Shown: positions 19,143 to 28,885 of the stretch, piece after piece
Position numbering within the stretch: position 1 is the stretch's first letter
Layout of the letters: each line of letters starts with the position of its first letter
From: Thermoguttaceae bacterium
GTDB lineage: Bacteria; Planctomycetota; Planctomycetia; Pirellulales; Thermoguttaceae
Reading direction: 5' to 3'
NCBI GenBank assembly: GCA_017441605.1
Contig: JAFRXD010000062.1
Span: 1-64,000 of the forward strand
DNA length: 64,000 nt
Notes under the pieces: generated by a model
The model's database searches: none
What the model was told of the DNA's origin: nothing
What the model saw: only the letters and a program-made list of their open reading frames with translations
Program-made: the position numbers and the translations under genes

Positions 19143-19565
19143 ATGAAACTGCCGACTCCCCAGCGGAAACCGCTCGCGTTCAACGTCGCGCCTCTGATCG
19201 ACGTTACGTTTCTGCTCATTGTGTTCTTCGTTATGTCCGATCGAATGATACGGGACGAGTTCGCGATGGACTTGCTCCTGCCGCGCGAGGCCTCGGGAGA
19301 GAGCCCGCGCGAGGACGACGACTCCGATAAAATCGTTCTCAATCTTCGCTCCGCCGACGAGCTCTATTACGGCGCCAAACGAATCGAGCTCTCGCAACTG
19401 CCCGACAGGCTTCGGCGAGAAAAAACGCGCGCCGGACGACGAAAGATCTCCGTTCGGATTCGCGCCGATCGCGACGTTCCCTACGGCGCGGTCGAACCGA
19501 TTCTCGTTATCTGCGCCCAAAACGGTTTTCCCGACGTTTCCTTCGCCGTGGTGAACGAGCCTTAG
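19143..19565 (+). CDS. ExbD/TolR family biopolymer transport protein
   Basis: A 140-residue protein with one transmembrane helix near the N-terminus (LIDVTFLLIVFFVMSDRM, residues ~18-35) holding the conserved Asp that carries protons in ExbD/TolR, followed by a periplasmic domain (IVLNLRSADELYYG, then ISVRIRADRDVPYGAVEPIL). The family works with ExbB/TolQ to energise outer-membrane transport or envelope constriction. No exbB/tolQ is next to it; its partner must be elsewhere. It is probably co-transcribed with tgt. In planctomycetes ExbD genes are often found away from exbB. Confidence 0.85.
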   Translation: MKLPTPQRKPLAFNVAPLIDVTFLLIVFFVMSDRMIRDEFAMDLLLPREASGESPREDDDSDKIVLNLRSADELYYGAKRIELSQLPDRLRREKTRAGRRKISVRIRADRDVPYGAVEPILVICAQNGFPDVSFAVVNEP

Positions 19566-19699
19566 ACTCTGAAAAGTTTCTTTGTCTTATCTTGCTATCT
19601 AACGACGCCGAGGACGGTTGACGCCAAGCCCGCTCGGCGCGATCGCGAACAAATTCATAAAAAGGCGTCTCGCATTTTTCCAACAAAATCTCAAAACAG

Positions 19700-19727
19700 T
19701 TGTTTCCAAGAATCAATCCGATATAAT
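19700..19727 (+). promoter_or_regulatory. promoter of the DUF1559 gene
   Basis: TTGTTT (19700-19705), 16-bp spacer, TATAAT (19722-19727), 70 nt before the start codon. Confidence 0.7.
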
Positions 19728-19796
19728 CCTAGAGTGGCGGTTTGTTTCCAGATCGTCGTTTATCGTCGTTTCCCCATAAGATAAACGGAGGCTGAT

Positions 19797-20921
19797 ATGA
19801 AATCAACTTCGAGACGCTCGGGCTTTACGCTCGTGGAATTACTGGTGGTCATCGCGATCATCGGCATTTTGATCGGTCTGCTTCTTCCGGCGGTGCAGGC
19901 GGCGCGCGAGGCGGCGCGGCGCATGCAGTGCACGAACAATTTGAAGCAACTGGCGTTGGCGGTTCACAACTATCACGACGTCCAAAACAATCTGCCGGGT
20001 TTCGGATGGGGTGCGAACCAAAACTATACGCCTCACGTTGGAATTCTTCCGCAAATCGAGGAAGGACCGCGCTTCGCGGCGATCTACGGGGTTCAGTATC
20101 AGTACTGGAACGGGGGCGGAACCGACTACAACCCGTACAGTAGTTTCGACGCCTGGAAAGGTCCGATCAACGCGTTCATTTGTCCGTCCGACGGCAAGGC
20201 GAAGACCGGGGCGAACAAATTCGCGGCGAACAACTACTGCTACTCGATGGGCGACTTCGAGGACGAGTACTACGGTCAAAACCCTGGGGCGACCCGCAAC
20301 CAGCGCACCCTTTTCGGGCTGACCTACACCGGCTCGTGGCAAAGCGGCTGGTGCGTCGCGCGCCCGGCGACTTGGGCGACCTGTATCGACGGAACGTCCA
20401 ATACGATTATGCTGAGCGAGCGCGCGACGAGCCCCTACGAGTGCGGCAGCGGCGGATGCTCGGTCGAGGATCGCAATATTCTCGGCGGCATTCTCTCCGG
20501 CGAAAGCTCGCACTACTACAACCCGTCGATCTGCCTGACCTATCGCGACGGCAGAACCTACGCGAATTACGGGAGCGCCAACCCGGTCGCCTCGCAAGGC
20601 ACGTATTTCGGGTACTACGGGCACAACCAAGCGCGCTTTAGCACGATTCTTCCCCCGAACAGCCCGAGTTGCAGTTACGAAAAGAACAATCCGAAGAACG
20701 ACGCGTCCCTCTATCCTCCGACCAGCTATCACAGCGGCGGCGTGAACGTCGCGATGTGCGACGGCTCGGTTCGCTTCGTTCCCGACACGGTCAACGTCGA
20801 CTTCTCCGACGGCATGACCGGTAAGAAGCAGAAGGACTACGGGTATTCCGGCAAGTCCTCGTTCGGCGTCTGGGGCGCGATGGGCTCGTGCAACGGCGGT
20901 GAATCGGTCGGACAAAACTAA
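19797..20921 (+). CDS. DUF1559 domain-containing prepilin-like protein
   Basis: A 374-residue protein with a type IV prepilin/pseudopilin leader: a short basic start, then [19 protein letters not shown] with cleavage expected before Phe and Glu at +5 of the mature protein. The rest is the planctomycete-specific DUF1559 fold: [17 protein letters not shown] near the helix end, [16 protein letters not shown], and the closing signature [20 protein letters not shown]1559 proteins are hugely expanded in planctomycetes and are thought to be exported by a type II/IV-like system; their role is unknown. Its own promoter and terminator (20944-20983) bracket the gene, and the next gene is the usual small lipoprotein partner. 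Confidence 0.95.
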   Translation: MKSTSRRSGFTLVELLVVIAIIGILIGLLLPAVQAAREAARRMQCTNNLKQLALAVHNYHDVQNNLPGFGWGANQNYTPHVGILPQIEEGPRFAAIYGVQYQYWNGGGTDYNPYSSFDAWKGPINAFICPSDGKAKTGANKFAANNYCYSMGDFEDEYYGQNPGATRNQRTLFGLTYTGSWQSGWCVARPATWATCIDGTSNTIMLSERATSPYECGSGGCSVEDRNILGGILSGESSHYYNPSICLTYRDGRTYANYGSANPVASQGTYFGYYGHNQARFSTILPPNSPSCSYEKNNPKNDASLYPPTSYHSGGVNVAMCDGSVRFVPDTVNVDFSDGMTGKKQKDYGYSGKSSFGVWGAMGSCNGGESVGQN

Positions 20922-20943
20922 TTTCAGGTTAAACTCGAAACTA

Positions 20944-20983
20944 GCGCCGAGACGCGTCCGGATGCGTCTCTCGGCGCGTTTTT
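20944..20983 (+). terminator. terminator after the DUF1559 gene
   Basis: GCGCCGAGA pairs with TCTCGGCGC around an inner CGC/GCG stem with a small bulge, followed by GTTTTT. It sits just before the lipoprotein start, so the lipoprotein may be made by read-through. Confidence 0.7.
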
Positions 20984-21003
20984 ACGCGGAGCACACGCGA
21001 ACT

Positions 21004-21483
21004 ATGCGCAAATCGTTTTTTCTTCTGGCGATCCTTTTGTGCGCGACTTGCGCCTTGACCCTCGGTTGTAAAAAAGGCGGCTTGGCCGGTCTGGTTCAAC
21101 TGACCGGAACGGTAACTCTCAACGGCGAGCCGATCGAGGGCGCGCAATTGACGTTCGCGCCCGACGACGCGACGAACGGTCGTTCCGCGCTCGCGAAGAC
21201 GGCGGCGGACGGGTCGTTTACCGCGATGACCCTCGCGCCCGGCGACGGGATTTTACCCGGTAGCTATAAGGTCGCGGTTCGTAAAATGTCCGAGCCGACC
21301 GAAAGCGCGGTAACGTCCGACGTGAACGACGCCAGCCACGACGCGGAAGTCGCGGCGAACAGCGCGAGCAAAGACGAAGTCAAGGATCTATTGCCGATTC
21401 AGTACGCTTCTCCGATGACCTCGGGGATAACCGTAACCGTCGAAAAGGGCGGTCTTTCCGATTTCAAAATCGAGTTGAAATAG
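21004..21483 (+). CDS. lipoprotein with carboxypeptidase-regulatory-like (Ig-like) domain
   Basis: A 159-residue lipoprotein: the signal MRKSFFLLAILLCATCALTL ends in a lipobox with Cys at LGC (residue ~21). The mature part has a beta-sandwich pattern typical of the small proteins found next to DUF1559 genes: VQLTGTVTLNGEPIEGAQLTF, then DGSFTAM and PGSYKVAVRK. These are thought to be surface or periplasmic, but no function is established. The frame also opens at 20899, but that start lies in the DUF1559 gene; ATG 21004 starts the signal peptide. Confidence 0.85.
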   Translation: MRKSFFLLAILLCATCALTLGCKKGGLAGLVQLTGTVTLNGEPIEGAQLTFAPDDATNGRSALAKTAADGSFTAMTLAPGDGILPGSYKVAVRKMSEPTESAVTSDVNDASHDAEVAANSASKDEVKDLLPIQYASPMTSGITVTVEKGGLSDFKIELK

Positions 21484-21947
21484 GTCGAAGGAGCTTTTCC
21501 TCCTTCTCGTTGTCGACTTCATTGGGAAACGTCCGGCGCTCGTTCCATCCTTGCTAGGGTTTTTCAATGAAGTCTTTTTTGTCTCTCGCGAGTTAAGATG
21601 GAGACTTTGGTTAGACTGTTTCTTTTGCGGAAGTTTTTCTTTTTCAACGCAAGAACGGGATTATTTCGCTTCTCTCAAAAAAAGGGAACAAACGCGCCGA
21701 ACGAAAAAAATCGAAGGGCGCGGGAGGGTTTTCCGATTCCTAGAAAACGCCGTTGAATCCGCCATGGACGCGCGGAGCGACGGCGCGGTTCCATTGCGAA
21801 AAACCTCCTTTTTGGTTTTTTCGCGAACTTTTCGCGCAACGAGCCTCGGTCGGCGACGTATTAACGCGAAAAGCGAACGGCGCGACGCCCGTCGCCGCGG
21901 AATCGTTCAATTCGCCCCTTGGTCGCGCGTTATGGAAAGGACGCCAA
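21484..21947 (+). other. intergenic region upstream of clpX
   Basis: This 460-bp stretch has only a weak AAGGAG/CTCCTT hairpin at its left end and a long in-frame extension of clpX that lacks a ribosome binding site. I see no clear promoter and no other gene. Confidence 0.5.
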
Positions 21948-23291
21948 ATGTTCGACGATCACGACAAGTTCCATTCCGACTCCTACGAAGGCGGAGTCGA
22001 GTCCAAGCGGAACGCCTACTGTTCTTTCTGTCGCAAGAGCTATCGCGACGTCGGTCCGCTCGTCGAAGGACCGGGAGACGCGTACATCTGCGGGGAGTGC
22101 GTCGAACTTTGCCGAACGATTCTCGACCAGGAGTATCGTCGACGTCGAGGAGAGAAAAGCCAGTTCGCTCGGGTTCCCTCTCCGCGCGAATTGCTCGCCA
22201 GTCTGGACGAGTTCGTGGTCGGTCAGGATTTTGCGAAAAAGACGCTCGCGGTCGCGGTTCACAATCACTATAAGCGCATTATGTCTCGAGGAGACTTGGA
22301 CGAGGTGGAGCTCGGCAAGTCGAACGTTCTCCTTTTGGGCCCGACCGGATCCGGAAAAACCCTTCTCGCGCAAACGCTCGCCAAGACTTTGGACGTGCCG
22401 TTCGCGATCGGGGACGCCACGACCCTCACCGAGGCGGGGTACGTCGGCGAGGACGTGGAGAACCTCGTCTTAAAGCTCTTGCGCGCGGCTGACTTCGACG
22501 TGGAGCGCGCCCAGCGAGGAATTATCTACATCGACGAAATCGACAAACTGGGGCGCAAGAGCCAAGGCTCGTCGATCACCCGCGACGTCTCGGGCGAGGG
22601 CGTGCAGCAGGCGCTTCTCAAATTGCTCGAGGGAACGGTCGCCAACGTGCCCCCGCAAGGAGGGCGCAAACATCCGGAACAACGGTGCGTGCAGGTCGAC
22701 ACATCGAATATCCTGTTTATTTGCGGCGGATCGTTCGTGGGGCTCGATAAGATCGTCGAGAACCGAACCGGGAGTCGCTCGATCGGGTTCGGCGCTTCCG
22801 ACGCGCCGCAAGAGTCGGGCGCCGCGAAACTTCGGCGATTCAATCGCGCCCCGGAAAGCGAGTTCTCGAAGCGCTCGCCCCTAGAAGACGTTACCCCGGA
22901 AGACCTTTGCGAGTTTGGAATGATCCCCGAATTGGTCGGGCGACTCCCGGTCGTGGCGAGTCTCGACGAGCCGACCGAGGCGACCTTGCGCAGGATTCTC
23001 GTCGAGCCGAAAAACTCGCTCGTTAAGCAGTACCGGAAGCTGTTCGCGATGGAGGGCGCGGAGCTGGAATTCTCCGACGAAGCCCTCAAAGCGATCGCAA
23101 AGATCGCGATCGAGAGCAAGACGGGCGCGCGAGGACTGCGCGCGGCGATGGAGTCCCTTATGCTCGAGCCGATGTTCGCGCTGCCGGAGCGCCCCGAGGG
23201 CGAGCGGTACTATATCTCGAAAGAGATGGTCGAGGGAAAAGCCCCCGTTCTGCCCGCCCCCTCGATCGACGAGGAGCTCAAAAGCGCCTGA
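21948..23291 (+). CDS. clpX: ATP-dependent Clp protease ATP-binding subunit ClpX
   Basis: It unfolds protein substrates and feeds them to ClpP. The 447 residues include the N-terminal zinc-binding domain ([10 protein letters not shown], then CGECVELC), Walker [13 protein letters not shown] at about residue 127, the pore loop [11 protein letters not shown], Walker [15 protein letters not shown], the sensor/IGF region RSIGFGAS (the ClpP-contacting loop) and the C-terminal small domain [17 protein letters not shown] 21948 follows AAAGGA; the frame extends to 21753 without support. No clpP or tig is adjacent, unlike the usual tig-clpP-clpX order. A 14-bp terminator follows. Confidence 0.97.
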   Translation: MFDDHDKFHSDSYEGGVESKRNAYCSFCRKSYRDVGPLVEGPGDAYICGECVELCRTILDQEYRRRRGEKSQFARVPSPRELLASLDEFVVGQDFAKKTLAVAVHNHYKRIMSRGDLDEVELGKSNVLLLGPTGSGKTLLAQTLAKTLDVPFAIGDATTLTEAGYVGEDVENLVLKLLRAADFDVERAQRGIIYIDEIDKLGRKSQGSSITRDVSGEGVQQALLKLLEGTVANVPPQGGRKHPEQRCVQVDTSNILFICGGSFVGLDKIVENRTGSRSIGFGASDAPQESGAAKLRRFNRAPESEFSKRSPLEDVTPEDLCEFGMIPELVGRLPVVASLDEPTEATLRRILVEPKNSLVKQYRKLFAMEGAELEFSDEALKAIAKIAIESKTGARGLRAAMESLMLEPMFALPERPEGERYYISKEMVEGKAPVLPAPSIDEELKSA

Positions 23292-23334
23292 CGCGCCGCG
23301 GTTTTCGCGAGACAAAACACTCTTTTGAACCGAA

Positions 23335-23379
23335 CCCCCGCGCGAGCGACGTTTAGCCGTTCGCGCGGGGGGATTTTTT
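23335..23379 (+). terminator. terminator of clpX
   Basis: A 14-bp stem with one G-T pair (23335-23348 with 23358-23371), 9-nt loop, six T at 23374-23379. Confidence 0.9.
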
Positions 23380-23421
23380 GAAGGAGGGCGAGGCGCTTTC
23401 TAGAACTTTGCTCGCGACGAC

Positions 23422-24837
23422 TTACGCATCGATAAGTTGGACCGAGTCCTTGATCTTCGAGCGCCGGGTTCCGCTTGGGTCTCTAAGATCCAATTTGGCG
23501 ACCGAGCCGATCACAATGACCGTCGGAGGTTCCGCGTTCGCTTCTTTCGCCTTCTGAACGACGTCCTTCAACGTTCCTCTCGCCTCGGTTTTGTGACGCG
23601 CGCAGCCCCCCGAAAGAACCGCGACGGGCGTCTTTTCGTCTTTCCCTAATTCGATTAACCGATTCGCGATGAATTCGAGCGAGTTTGTCGCCATTAGGAA
23701 GATCGCCGTTCCGTCAAAGTCGACGAGGCTCTCCAGTTCTTTTTCAAGGGCGTCGAGCGGTCGCCCTATCAGAACGCGAACCGACCGGCTCTCGCCTCGC
23801 GTCGTTACGGGAATTCCCGCCTCCATCGGAATATAAAGGGCGGACGTAATTCCGGGAACAATCTCATAAGGGATTCCCGCCTTCGCGAGCGCCATGGCCT
23901 CTTCACCACCGCGGCCGAATAAAAAGGGGTCCCCGCCCTTAAGTCGAACGACGCGAGCCCCTTGTCGCGCTTTTTCAATCATAAGGGCGTTAATCGCTTC
24001 CTGACGTTTCCCTCGATCCCCGCAACGTTTTCCGACCGAGAGGAGTTCGGCTCCGGTCGGCGCCCATTCGAGGACGCTCTTGTCGATAAGCTCGTCGAAA
24101 AGAACGACGTCGGCGCTCTTCAAGAGCTCGACCGCTCGCAGGGTCATAAGAGAGCGCGGTCCGGCTCCCGCGCCGACGAGCGCGACGCGTCCAAGACGAA
24201 TTATGTCGGAAAAGCCGTCGGACGATTCGAGTTCTTCCGAGACGACGCGCTCGAACTCCTCGCGCCCCAACGGTCTTCCCGCTTGATTCGACTCGTTCCA
24301 AAGCCTTTTATTGATTCTTCTTCTGGCGGCGCCGTCGACGACGCGCCGTTTAATCTCGGAACGATACTCCGCCAACGCGTCGACGATCTCGTCAATGGAA
24401 TCGGACAGCGACTCGGCGATCGCGTCTCTGACTCCGGCCGCCGCCGAAGGACAGCTCCCTCCGGTCGACGCGGCGATCATAAGCGCGCCTTTCCGAAGAA
24501 CGGCTGGACAGATAAAGGAACTTCGACCGGGGTCGTCGACCGCGTTGACAAGGACGCGTCGCTTTCGACATATTCTCGCGACGTTCTCGTTAACTCTGTC
24601 GTTGGCGGCGGAAACGACGAACAAGAGATCTTCGGAAACGTCGCTTTCTTCAAAAGGGCGTCTTCTAAAATCTAAGTCTCTCAACGCTTCGATTTCCGGG
24701 CAAATCTCCGGAGCGACGACCTTGATTTTTAATCCCGTTCCGATAAGGGATCGCAGCTTGGCGAGCGCGGTCTTTCCTCCTCCGACCACGAGCGCCTTTC
24801 GCTCGGCGACGTCGATAAAAAAAGGAACAAAGGCCAT
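23422..24837 (-). CDS. cysG: bifunctional precorrin-2 dehydrogenase / uroporphyrinogen-III C-methyltransferase
   Basis: It makes siroheme, the cofactor of the sulfite reductase encoded just upstream. Residues ~1-150 are the NAD-dependent precorrin-2 dehydrogenase/ferrochelatase part (ALVVGGGKTALAKL; VNAVDDPGRSSFICPA). Residues ~215-460 are the SAM-dependent methyltransferase (VALVGAGAGPRSLMTLRAVE, VGKRCGDRGKRQEAINALM, RLKGGDPFLFGRGGEE, VPGITSAL). Its 471 residues match E. coli CysG. The linker at ~150-210 is more charged than usual. It is the last gene of the sulfate operon, 12 nt after the reductase, and ends close to the convergent clpX terminator. Confidence 0.95.
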   Translation of the reverse strand: MAFVPFFIDVAERKALVVGGGKTALAKLRSLIGTGLKIKVVAPEICPEIEALRDLDFRRRPFEESDVSEDLLFVVSAANDRVNENVARICRKRRVLVNAVDDPGRSSFICPAVLRKGALMIAASTGGSCPSAAAGVRDAIAESLSDSIDEIVDALAEYRSEIKRRVVDGAARRRINKRLWNESNQAGRPLGREEFERVVSEELESSDGFSDIIRLGRVALVGAGAGPRSLMTLRAVELLKSADVVLFDELIDKSVLEWAPTGAELLSVGKRCGDRGKRQEAINALMIEKARQGARVVRLKGGDPFLFGRGGEEAMALAKAGIPYEIVPGITSALYIPMEAGIPVTTRGESRSVRVLIGRPLDALEKELESLVDFDGTAIFLMATNSLEFIANRLIELGKDEKTPVAVLSGGCARHKTEARGTLKDVVQKAKEANAEPPTVIVIGSVAKLDLRDPSGTRRSKIKDSVQLIDA

Positions 24838-24849
24838 TAAAAGATTCCT

Positions 24850-25713
24850 TTATGCTCCGGCGCTCGCCCGTTCGATTCTTTTGACGAATTCCTCTCGTCC
24901 AAGTCGCGCCAGCGTCTTTACGAGTCGCTCTTTAGGAAGCGCGAATTCTTCGAAGAACTCGAGCGTTGCATCGACGATTCGGAACAGCGCCTCTTTCGAT
25001 TCGACTATGCCGATCAATCGAGCTCCGATCGAGATTTCATTGCCGAACGTCCCGGCGAAAGAGAGCGCGAAACCGGGACGGCTTTCCAGCGCGCCCTTGG
25101 GGCAAGTTCGCGCGCATTTCCCGCAATGCCGACACTTGTCGTCGTCGATAACGACGTCGCCGTCGACGATGGAAATCGCTTTCGCGCGACAGACTTTTTG
25201 GCAGGCGCCGCACCGCGAACAATCGGTTTCCTTCCATTCGACGATCGCCGCCCCTTTGACGCCCAAATCGTTCTCTTCCGCTTTAAGACAGTTGTTCGGG
25301 CAACCGGTAACGCCTATCTTGAACTTATGAGGCAAGTTTCGACCGTAATAGCGCGCGTCCAGCTCTTTGGCGACCTCGAACGCGCAGATTAAACCGCTCG
25401 GGCAACAACTCCCTCCTTGGCATGCGGTTATCGTTCTAACCCGCGGACCGGAAGCGCCCATCGAAACGCCCCCTTTTTCGAGTTCCTCGACAAACGAGTC
25501 GATTTCCTCCAATTTGACGAACGGGATCTCGACGCTTTGCCGCGACGTTAAATGAACGCGACCTCTTCCGTATTTGTCGGCGACCGCGATAATTGTCGCG
25601 AGTTGTTTGACGTCGAGATTGCCCCCGACGACGCGCAGTCTCGCCGAAAAGAATCCGGCGTCCTTTTGCGGCATAAAACCGTTCGCTTTAAGTTTTGAAT
25701 AATCAACGCTCAT
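24850..25713 (-). CDS. siroheme sulfite (nitrite) reductase, short anaerobic type with ferredoxin domain
   Basis: It is expected to reduce sulfite to sulfide with six electrons. The 287-residue protein has the sulfite/nitrite reductase half-domain (GGNLDVKQLATIIAVADKYG; HLTSRQSVEIPFV), the siroheme-[4Fe-4S] cysteines in ACQGGSCC and GCPNNCLKAEEND (residues ~105-150), and an inserted bacterial ferredoxin domain with two clusters (CSRCGACQKVC, CRHCGKCARTCPKGA). This is the AsrC-like assimilatory type of anaerobes, about half the size of CysI. AAAGG precedes the ATG. Its neighbours are AprB-like ferredoxin upstream and cysG downstream, which fits sulfite rather than nitrite as substrate. Confidence 0.85.
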   Translation of the reverse strand: MSVDYSKLKANGFMPQKDAGFFSARLRVVGGNLDVKQLATIIAVADKYGRGRVHLTSRQSVEIPFVKLEEIDSFVEELEKGGVSMGASGPRVRTITACQGGSCCPSGLICAFEVAKELDARYYGRNLPHKFKIGVTGCPNNCLKAEENDLGVKGAAIVEWKETDCSRCGACQKVCRAKAISIVDGDVVIDDDKCRHCGKCARTCPKGALESRPGFALSFAGTFGNEISIGARLIGIVESKEALFRIVDATLEFFEEFALPKERLVKTLARLGREEFVKRIERASAGA

Positions 25714-25761
25714 TTCATACCTTTCGTTATGCGCAAACCTTCTTTTCTTAAACCGCGGCGC

Positions 25762-26076
25762 TCAGTATTTGTTGGCGCTTTGCGCGTCGACGACGATCCG
25801 TTTCGGAGGAGAATCGGGCGTGTTAAAGATCCATTGGGAGATCTCGCCGTCGATTTCCACCCGCATCGTCGCCCCTCGACCTCCCACGTCGGCGCCGAGG
25901 AAATAAAAGATCGCGCCGAACCGACAGGCCTTAAGACACGAAGCGCACCCCCAGCAATCTTCCGGTCTTTTAACAAAAGCTCTTCCGTCGGGAGCGATTT
26001 TGAGCAAATTGCCCGGGCAGACCTCGACGCAAGCGGCGCAACCGACGCACCGATCCTTTTCGATTCTAACGCTCAC
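25762..26076 (-). CDS. AprB-like 4Fe-4S ferredoxin (adenylylsulfate reductase beta type)
   Basis: A 104-residue protein with two [4Fe-4S] motifs: CVGCAACVEVCPGNL and CWGCASCLKACRFGAI, and a C-terminal tail (FLGADVGGRGATMRVEIDGE) like that of adenylylsulfate reductase subunit B. It would pass electrons to the AprA-like flavoprotein, whose gene overlaps it by 11 nt. The start is GTG at 26076, with AAGGAG about 7 nt upstream. The tail is shorter than in dissimilatory AprB (~150 residues), as in the assimilatory clusters of clostridia. Confidence 0.8.
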   Translation of the reverse strand: MSVRIEKDRCVGCAACVEVCPGNLLKIAPDGRAFVKRPEDCWGCASCLKACRFGAIFYFLGADVGGRGATMRVEIDGEISQWIFNTPDSPPKRIVVDAQSANKY

Positions 26077-27760
26077 GAACCGTCTCCTTCCCCGTCAATT
26101 CCCGACGAATCATTTGGATTTTCCCGTCGACCAATCTCGAATTCACAAAGAGTTCGAATTTTTCATCGACGTTGGGGTAATCGGAGCGAACGCCAAATCC
26201 GGGCCAGCGCGTCTCTCGTCGCTCGCGCAAATGGGCGATGAGCGCGCGGCACACGGTCAAACGATCGGTTAATTCGTAAACCTGCAACAAATCGTCCATA
26301 TCGTAGGCGCGAAGCGATTTGACTAGGCGCTCCACGACGCGAATTCTTTCCTCCGCCACGTCGAGTCGCGCTTCGTTGTAGCGATAGCTCGCCGAAATGC
26401 CCCCCGCGTAATTGTCCATAATTTTTTGCATCGCCTCCTCAAGCTCCAATGGGAAAAGCCATTTCGACTCGTCTCGATTCAGCTTTCGCTCGTAGGAGTC
26501 AACAAACGGTTCCGCCAAACGCTCGATCGTATCGGAACTTGCGTCGTCAATATCGTTTAGGTCCGCGAGTATGGACTCGGCGGCGATTTGTCCTTCGGCG
26601 AGCGCGCCGGTAACGAATTTTTTGGGCGCTCCCCCCGCGACGTCTCCGGCCGCGTAAAGCCCTTTCAGCGTGGTCCTTCGACCCGCGTCGATCCAATATC
26701 CGGAACCGGTGTGCCCTCCGACTATGTAAGGTTCCGTCCCCTCGATTTCGACGTCGCTTTTCGAGGGCGGCTCGTTCGACTCGATCCATTTTAGCGTCTG
26801 GGCGGGCGCCATATTGAGATAGGCGCGGTACAAATCCTCCTCCGTCTCGTGGGAGATCCCGGTCGTTTTTAGACGACAAGGACCGCGACCTTCGTAATTC
26901 TCGTTGGCGGCCCCGTAGGCGCGCGCGTTTGTCGACAGACCATATTTGGACGCGTAAAACTCCCCTTGAGAATTGATTTCCTTCGCTCCGACTCCCAGCG
27001 CGATCGTGCCGGTCGGAGCGATCGTATCTTTGATCCGCTGCGCGACGAAACGCATTTCTAGGGAGGTCATCTCCGCCCCCGCGCGTATTCCCATCGCGTA
27101 GCCCGCGCCGGTGTTAAACGGAGAATACCACATTTTGTGGCGCGAAAATCCCGGATTGTTCGGACGATACAATCCCGCGGCGCCTCCCGTCGCGACGAGA
27201 ACCGCTTTCGCGGAGACGATAAAAGCCTCCTCGAAATTGACCGAAAAACCGACCGCGCCAACGATCGCCCCCGACTTGTCTTTCAATAAATCGGTGGCGT
27301 TGACGTGGTTTAAGACGACGGTCGAGGGACCTTTGCGAACCTCGTTCTCGAGAATCGTCTTAATGTTCTCGCCGTTGATTTTCAGATTGCGCTTTCCGCG
27401 CGCGACGTATCGCCCTTCGTCGTCCTTCAGGAAGACGAGCCCCATTCGCTCGAGTTCCTCGGTAATGGCGTTAAAACGTTCCGCCATCGAGAGAATCAGG
27501 TCGTCGCGGACGATTTTTTCGGCGTCGCGACGAACGTACTCCAAGTAGTCTTGAACGGTTCTTCCCGGATTGATATGAGCGTTTAGCGCGTTGACTCCGG
27601 CCGCCAAACAACCGGAGCGTCGAAGGTTGGCTTTTTCCAACGCGACGACGCGAAGTCGCGGCGCCCTTCTCGCTAGCGCGATGGCTGCTCCGCAGCCGGC
27701 GGTTCCGCCTCCGATGATTAGGACGTCGGTCTCGATATATTTTCGTTTTAAAGCTTTCAT
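26066..27760 (-). CDS. AprA-like adenylylsulfate reductase flavoprotein subunit
   Basis: A 564-residue flavoprotein of the fumarate reductase/succinate dehydrogenase/AprA group. It has the FAD-binding DVLIIGGGTAGCGAAIALAR at the N-terminus, a second FAD segment ATGGAAGLYRPN, GAGYAMGIRAGAEMTSLEMR, and the C-terminal GLYAAGDVAGGAPKKFVTGA. In AprAB this subunit reduces adenylylsulfate (APS) to sulfite and AMP. Assignment to APS reductase rather than fumarate reductase rests on the AprB-like partner, the sulfate transporter and the sulfite reductase in the same operon. It is shorter than dissimilatory AprA (~620-660). ATG 27760 is preferred over the in-frame TTG two codons earlier. Confidence 0.8.
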   Translation of the reverse strand: MKALKRKYIETDVLIIGGGTAGCGAAIALARRAPRLRVVALEKANLRRSGCLAAGVNALNAHINPGRTVQDYLEYVRRDAEKIVRDDLILSMAERFNAITEELERMGLVFLKDDEGRYVARGKRNLKINGENIKTILENEVRKGPSTVVLNHVNATDLLKDKSGAIVGAVGFSVNFEEAFIVSAKAVLVATGGAAGLYRPNNPGFSRHKMWYSPFNTGAGYAMGIRAGAEMTSLEMRFVAQRIKDTIAPTGTIALGVGAKEINSQGEFYASKYGLSTNARAYGAANENYEGRGPCRLKTTGISHETEEDLYRAYLNMAPAQTLKWIESNEPPSKSDVEIEGTEPYIVGGHTGSGYWIDAGRRTTLKGLYAAGDVAGGAPKKFVTGALAEGQIAAESILADLNDIDDASSDTIERLAEPFVDSYERKLNRDESKWLFPLELEEAMQKIMDNYAGGISASYRYNEARLDVAEERIRVVERLVKSLRAYDMDDLLQVYELTDRLTVCRALIAHLRERRETRWPGFGVRSDYPNVDEKFELFVNSRLVDGKIQMIRRELTGKETVRER

Positions 27761-27792
27761 TTTCAACTCGTATCGTTCTCGTTTTGCGCGAA

Positions 27793-28872
27793 TTAAAGAA
27801 CGACGGACTCTTTTCTTAACGTTTCGTTTTCCAAAATGGCGACGTTGTCGTCCGAGACGGTGAACAGGCGGTGAACGAAGACGTCGACGCGCTCCCCGAC
27901 TTCGACGAGCGGTTCGTTGATTCCTCGCAAAGTGGAAAGCGTCGATCCGAGAAGGTCAACGCGGATTTCCATATTGCTTCCTCTAAACGCGACGTCGACG
28001 ACCGTTCCCTCTTCGGCGGACGCTTGGTAATACTTGTTTTCCCCTCGTTTGTAGACGGACACGAATTCGGGCCGGACGATCGCGTAAGACGATTCTCCGC
28101 GCGATTTGAAGTATCTGAACTTCCCGTAGTCCTCGATAATCGTCGAGTTTCCAATAAACTTTGCCACAAAAGGGGTGGCGGGTTTGGCGTAGAGTTCCTT
28201 GGGCGGTCCAATTTGCTCGACGCGACCTTTGTTCGTAACGATAATTTCGTCGGCGACTTCGATAGCCTCGTCTTGGTCGTGGGTAACAAATATGCTCGTA
28301 ATTCCTAATCGGTTAATCGTTTGTCGCAACCAAGATCGTAATTCAAGCCTGACTTTGGCGTCGATCGCCGCGAACGGCTCGTCGAGCAAGAGCAATCGCG
28401 GATTGGGCGCCAACGCGCGCGCGAACGCGACGCGCTGGCGCTGCCCCCCGGATAGTTGGCTCGGATAGCGCTTTTCCAATCCCTCGCAGGAAATCAATTT
28501 CAAGAGTTCTTTAACGCGCGCGTCGATTTCGTCCTTCGACTTTTTCTTTACTTTAAGTCCGAAGGCGATATTGTCGTAAACGTTCATGTATCTAAAGAGC
28601 GCGTAACTCTGAAAAACGAAGCCGATTCCTCGCTCGCTTCCCGGGACGTCGTTGACGACCTTCCCGTCGATGAGAATATCGCCGGAATCCTGTTTTTCCA
28701 AACCGGCTATCATTCTGAGAATAGTGGTTTTGCCGCTTCCCGACGGTCCCAGCAAAGCGACCAACTTTCCTTTCGCGACGCTTAGTTCGACGTCGCGGGA
28801 CGCGGCGAAGTCCCCATAATATTTATTGATCCCGCGCAATTCGACGCTGTTTGGGGTTGCGTTTTCGTTCAT
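27793..28872 (-). CDS. cysA: sulfate ABC transporter ATP-binding protein
   Basis: The ATPase that drives sulfate/thiosulfate uptake. It has Walker A GPSGSGKTTILRM (about residues 38-50), the Q-loop FVFQSYALFRYM, signature LSGGQRQRVAFARALA, Walker B LLLLDEPFAAID, the H-loop FVTHDQDEA, and a C-terminal TOBE-like regulatory region. The FRYM after the Q-loop is typical of CysA (E. coli FRHM). 359 residues. GAGGAAC precedes the ATG. The permease genes lie directly upstream. Confidence 0.93.
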   Translation of the reverse strand: MNENATPNSVELRGINKYYGDFAASRDVELSVAKGKLVALLGPSGSGKTTILRMIAGLEKQDSGDILIDGKVVNDVPGSERGIGFVFQSYALFRYMNVYDNIAFGLKVKKKSKDEIDARVKELLKLISCEGLEKRYPSQLSGGQRQRVAFARALAPNPRLLLLDEPFAAIDAKVRLELRSWLRQTINRLGITSIFVTHDQDEAIEVADEIIVTNKGRVEQIGPPKELYAKPATPFVAKFIGNSTIIEDYGKFRYFKSRGESSYAIVRPEFVSVYKRGENKYYQASAEEGTVVDVAFRGSNMEIRVDLLGSTLSTLRGINEPLVEVGERVDVFVHRLFTVSDDNVAILENETLRKESVVL

Positions 28873-28885
28873 ATCTCGTTCCTCG

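Noticed and set aside
21551..22273. 235-codon frame overlapping the start of clpX
   Set aside because: It overlaps the conserved zinc domain of clpX in another frame and has no family features.
25762..27760. Fumarate reductase/succinate dehydrogenase subunits
   Set aside because: The flavoprotein fold would allow it, but the AprB-like ferredoxin, sulfate transporter, sulfite reductase and cysG in the same operon favour APS reduction. No membrane anchor subunit is present.
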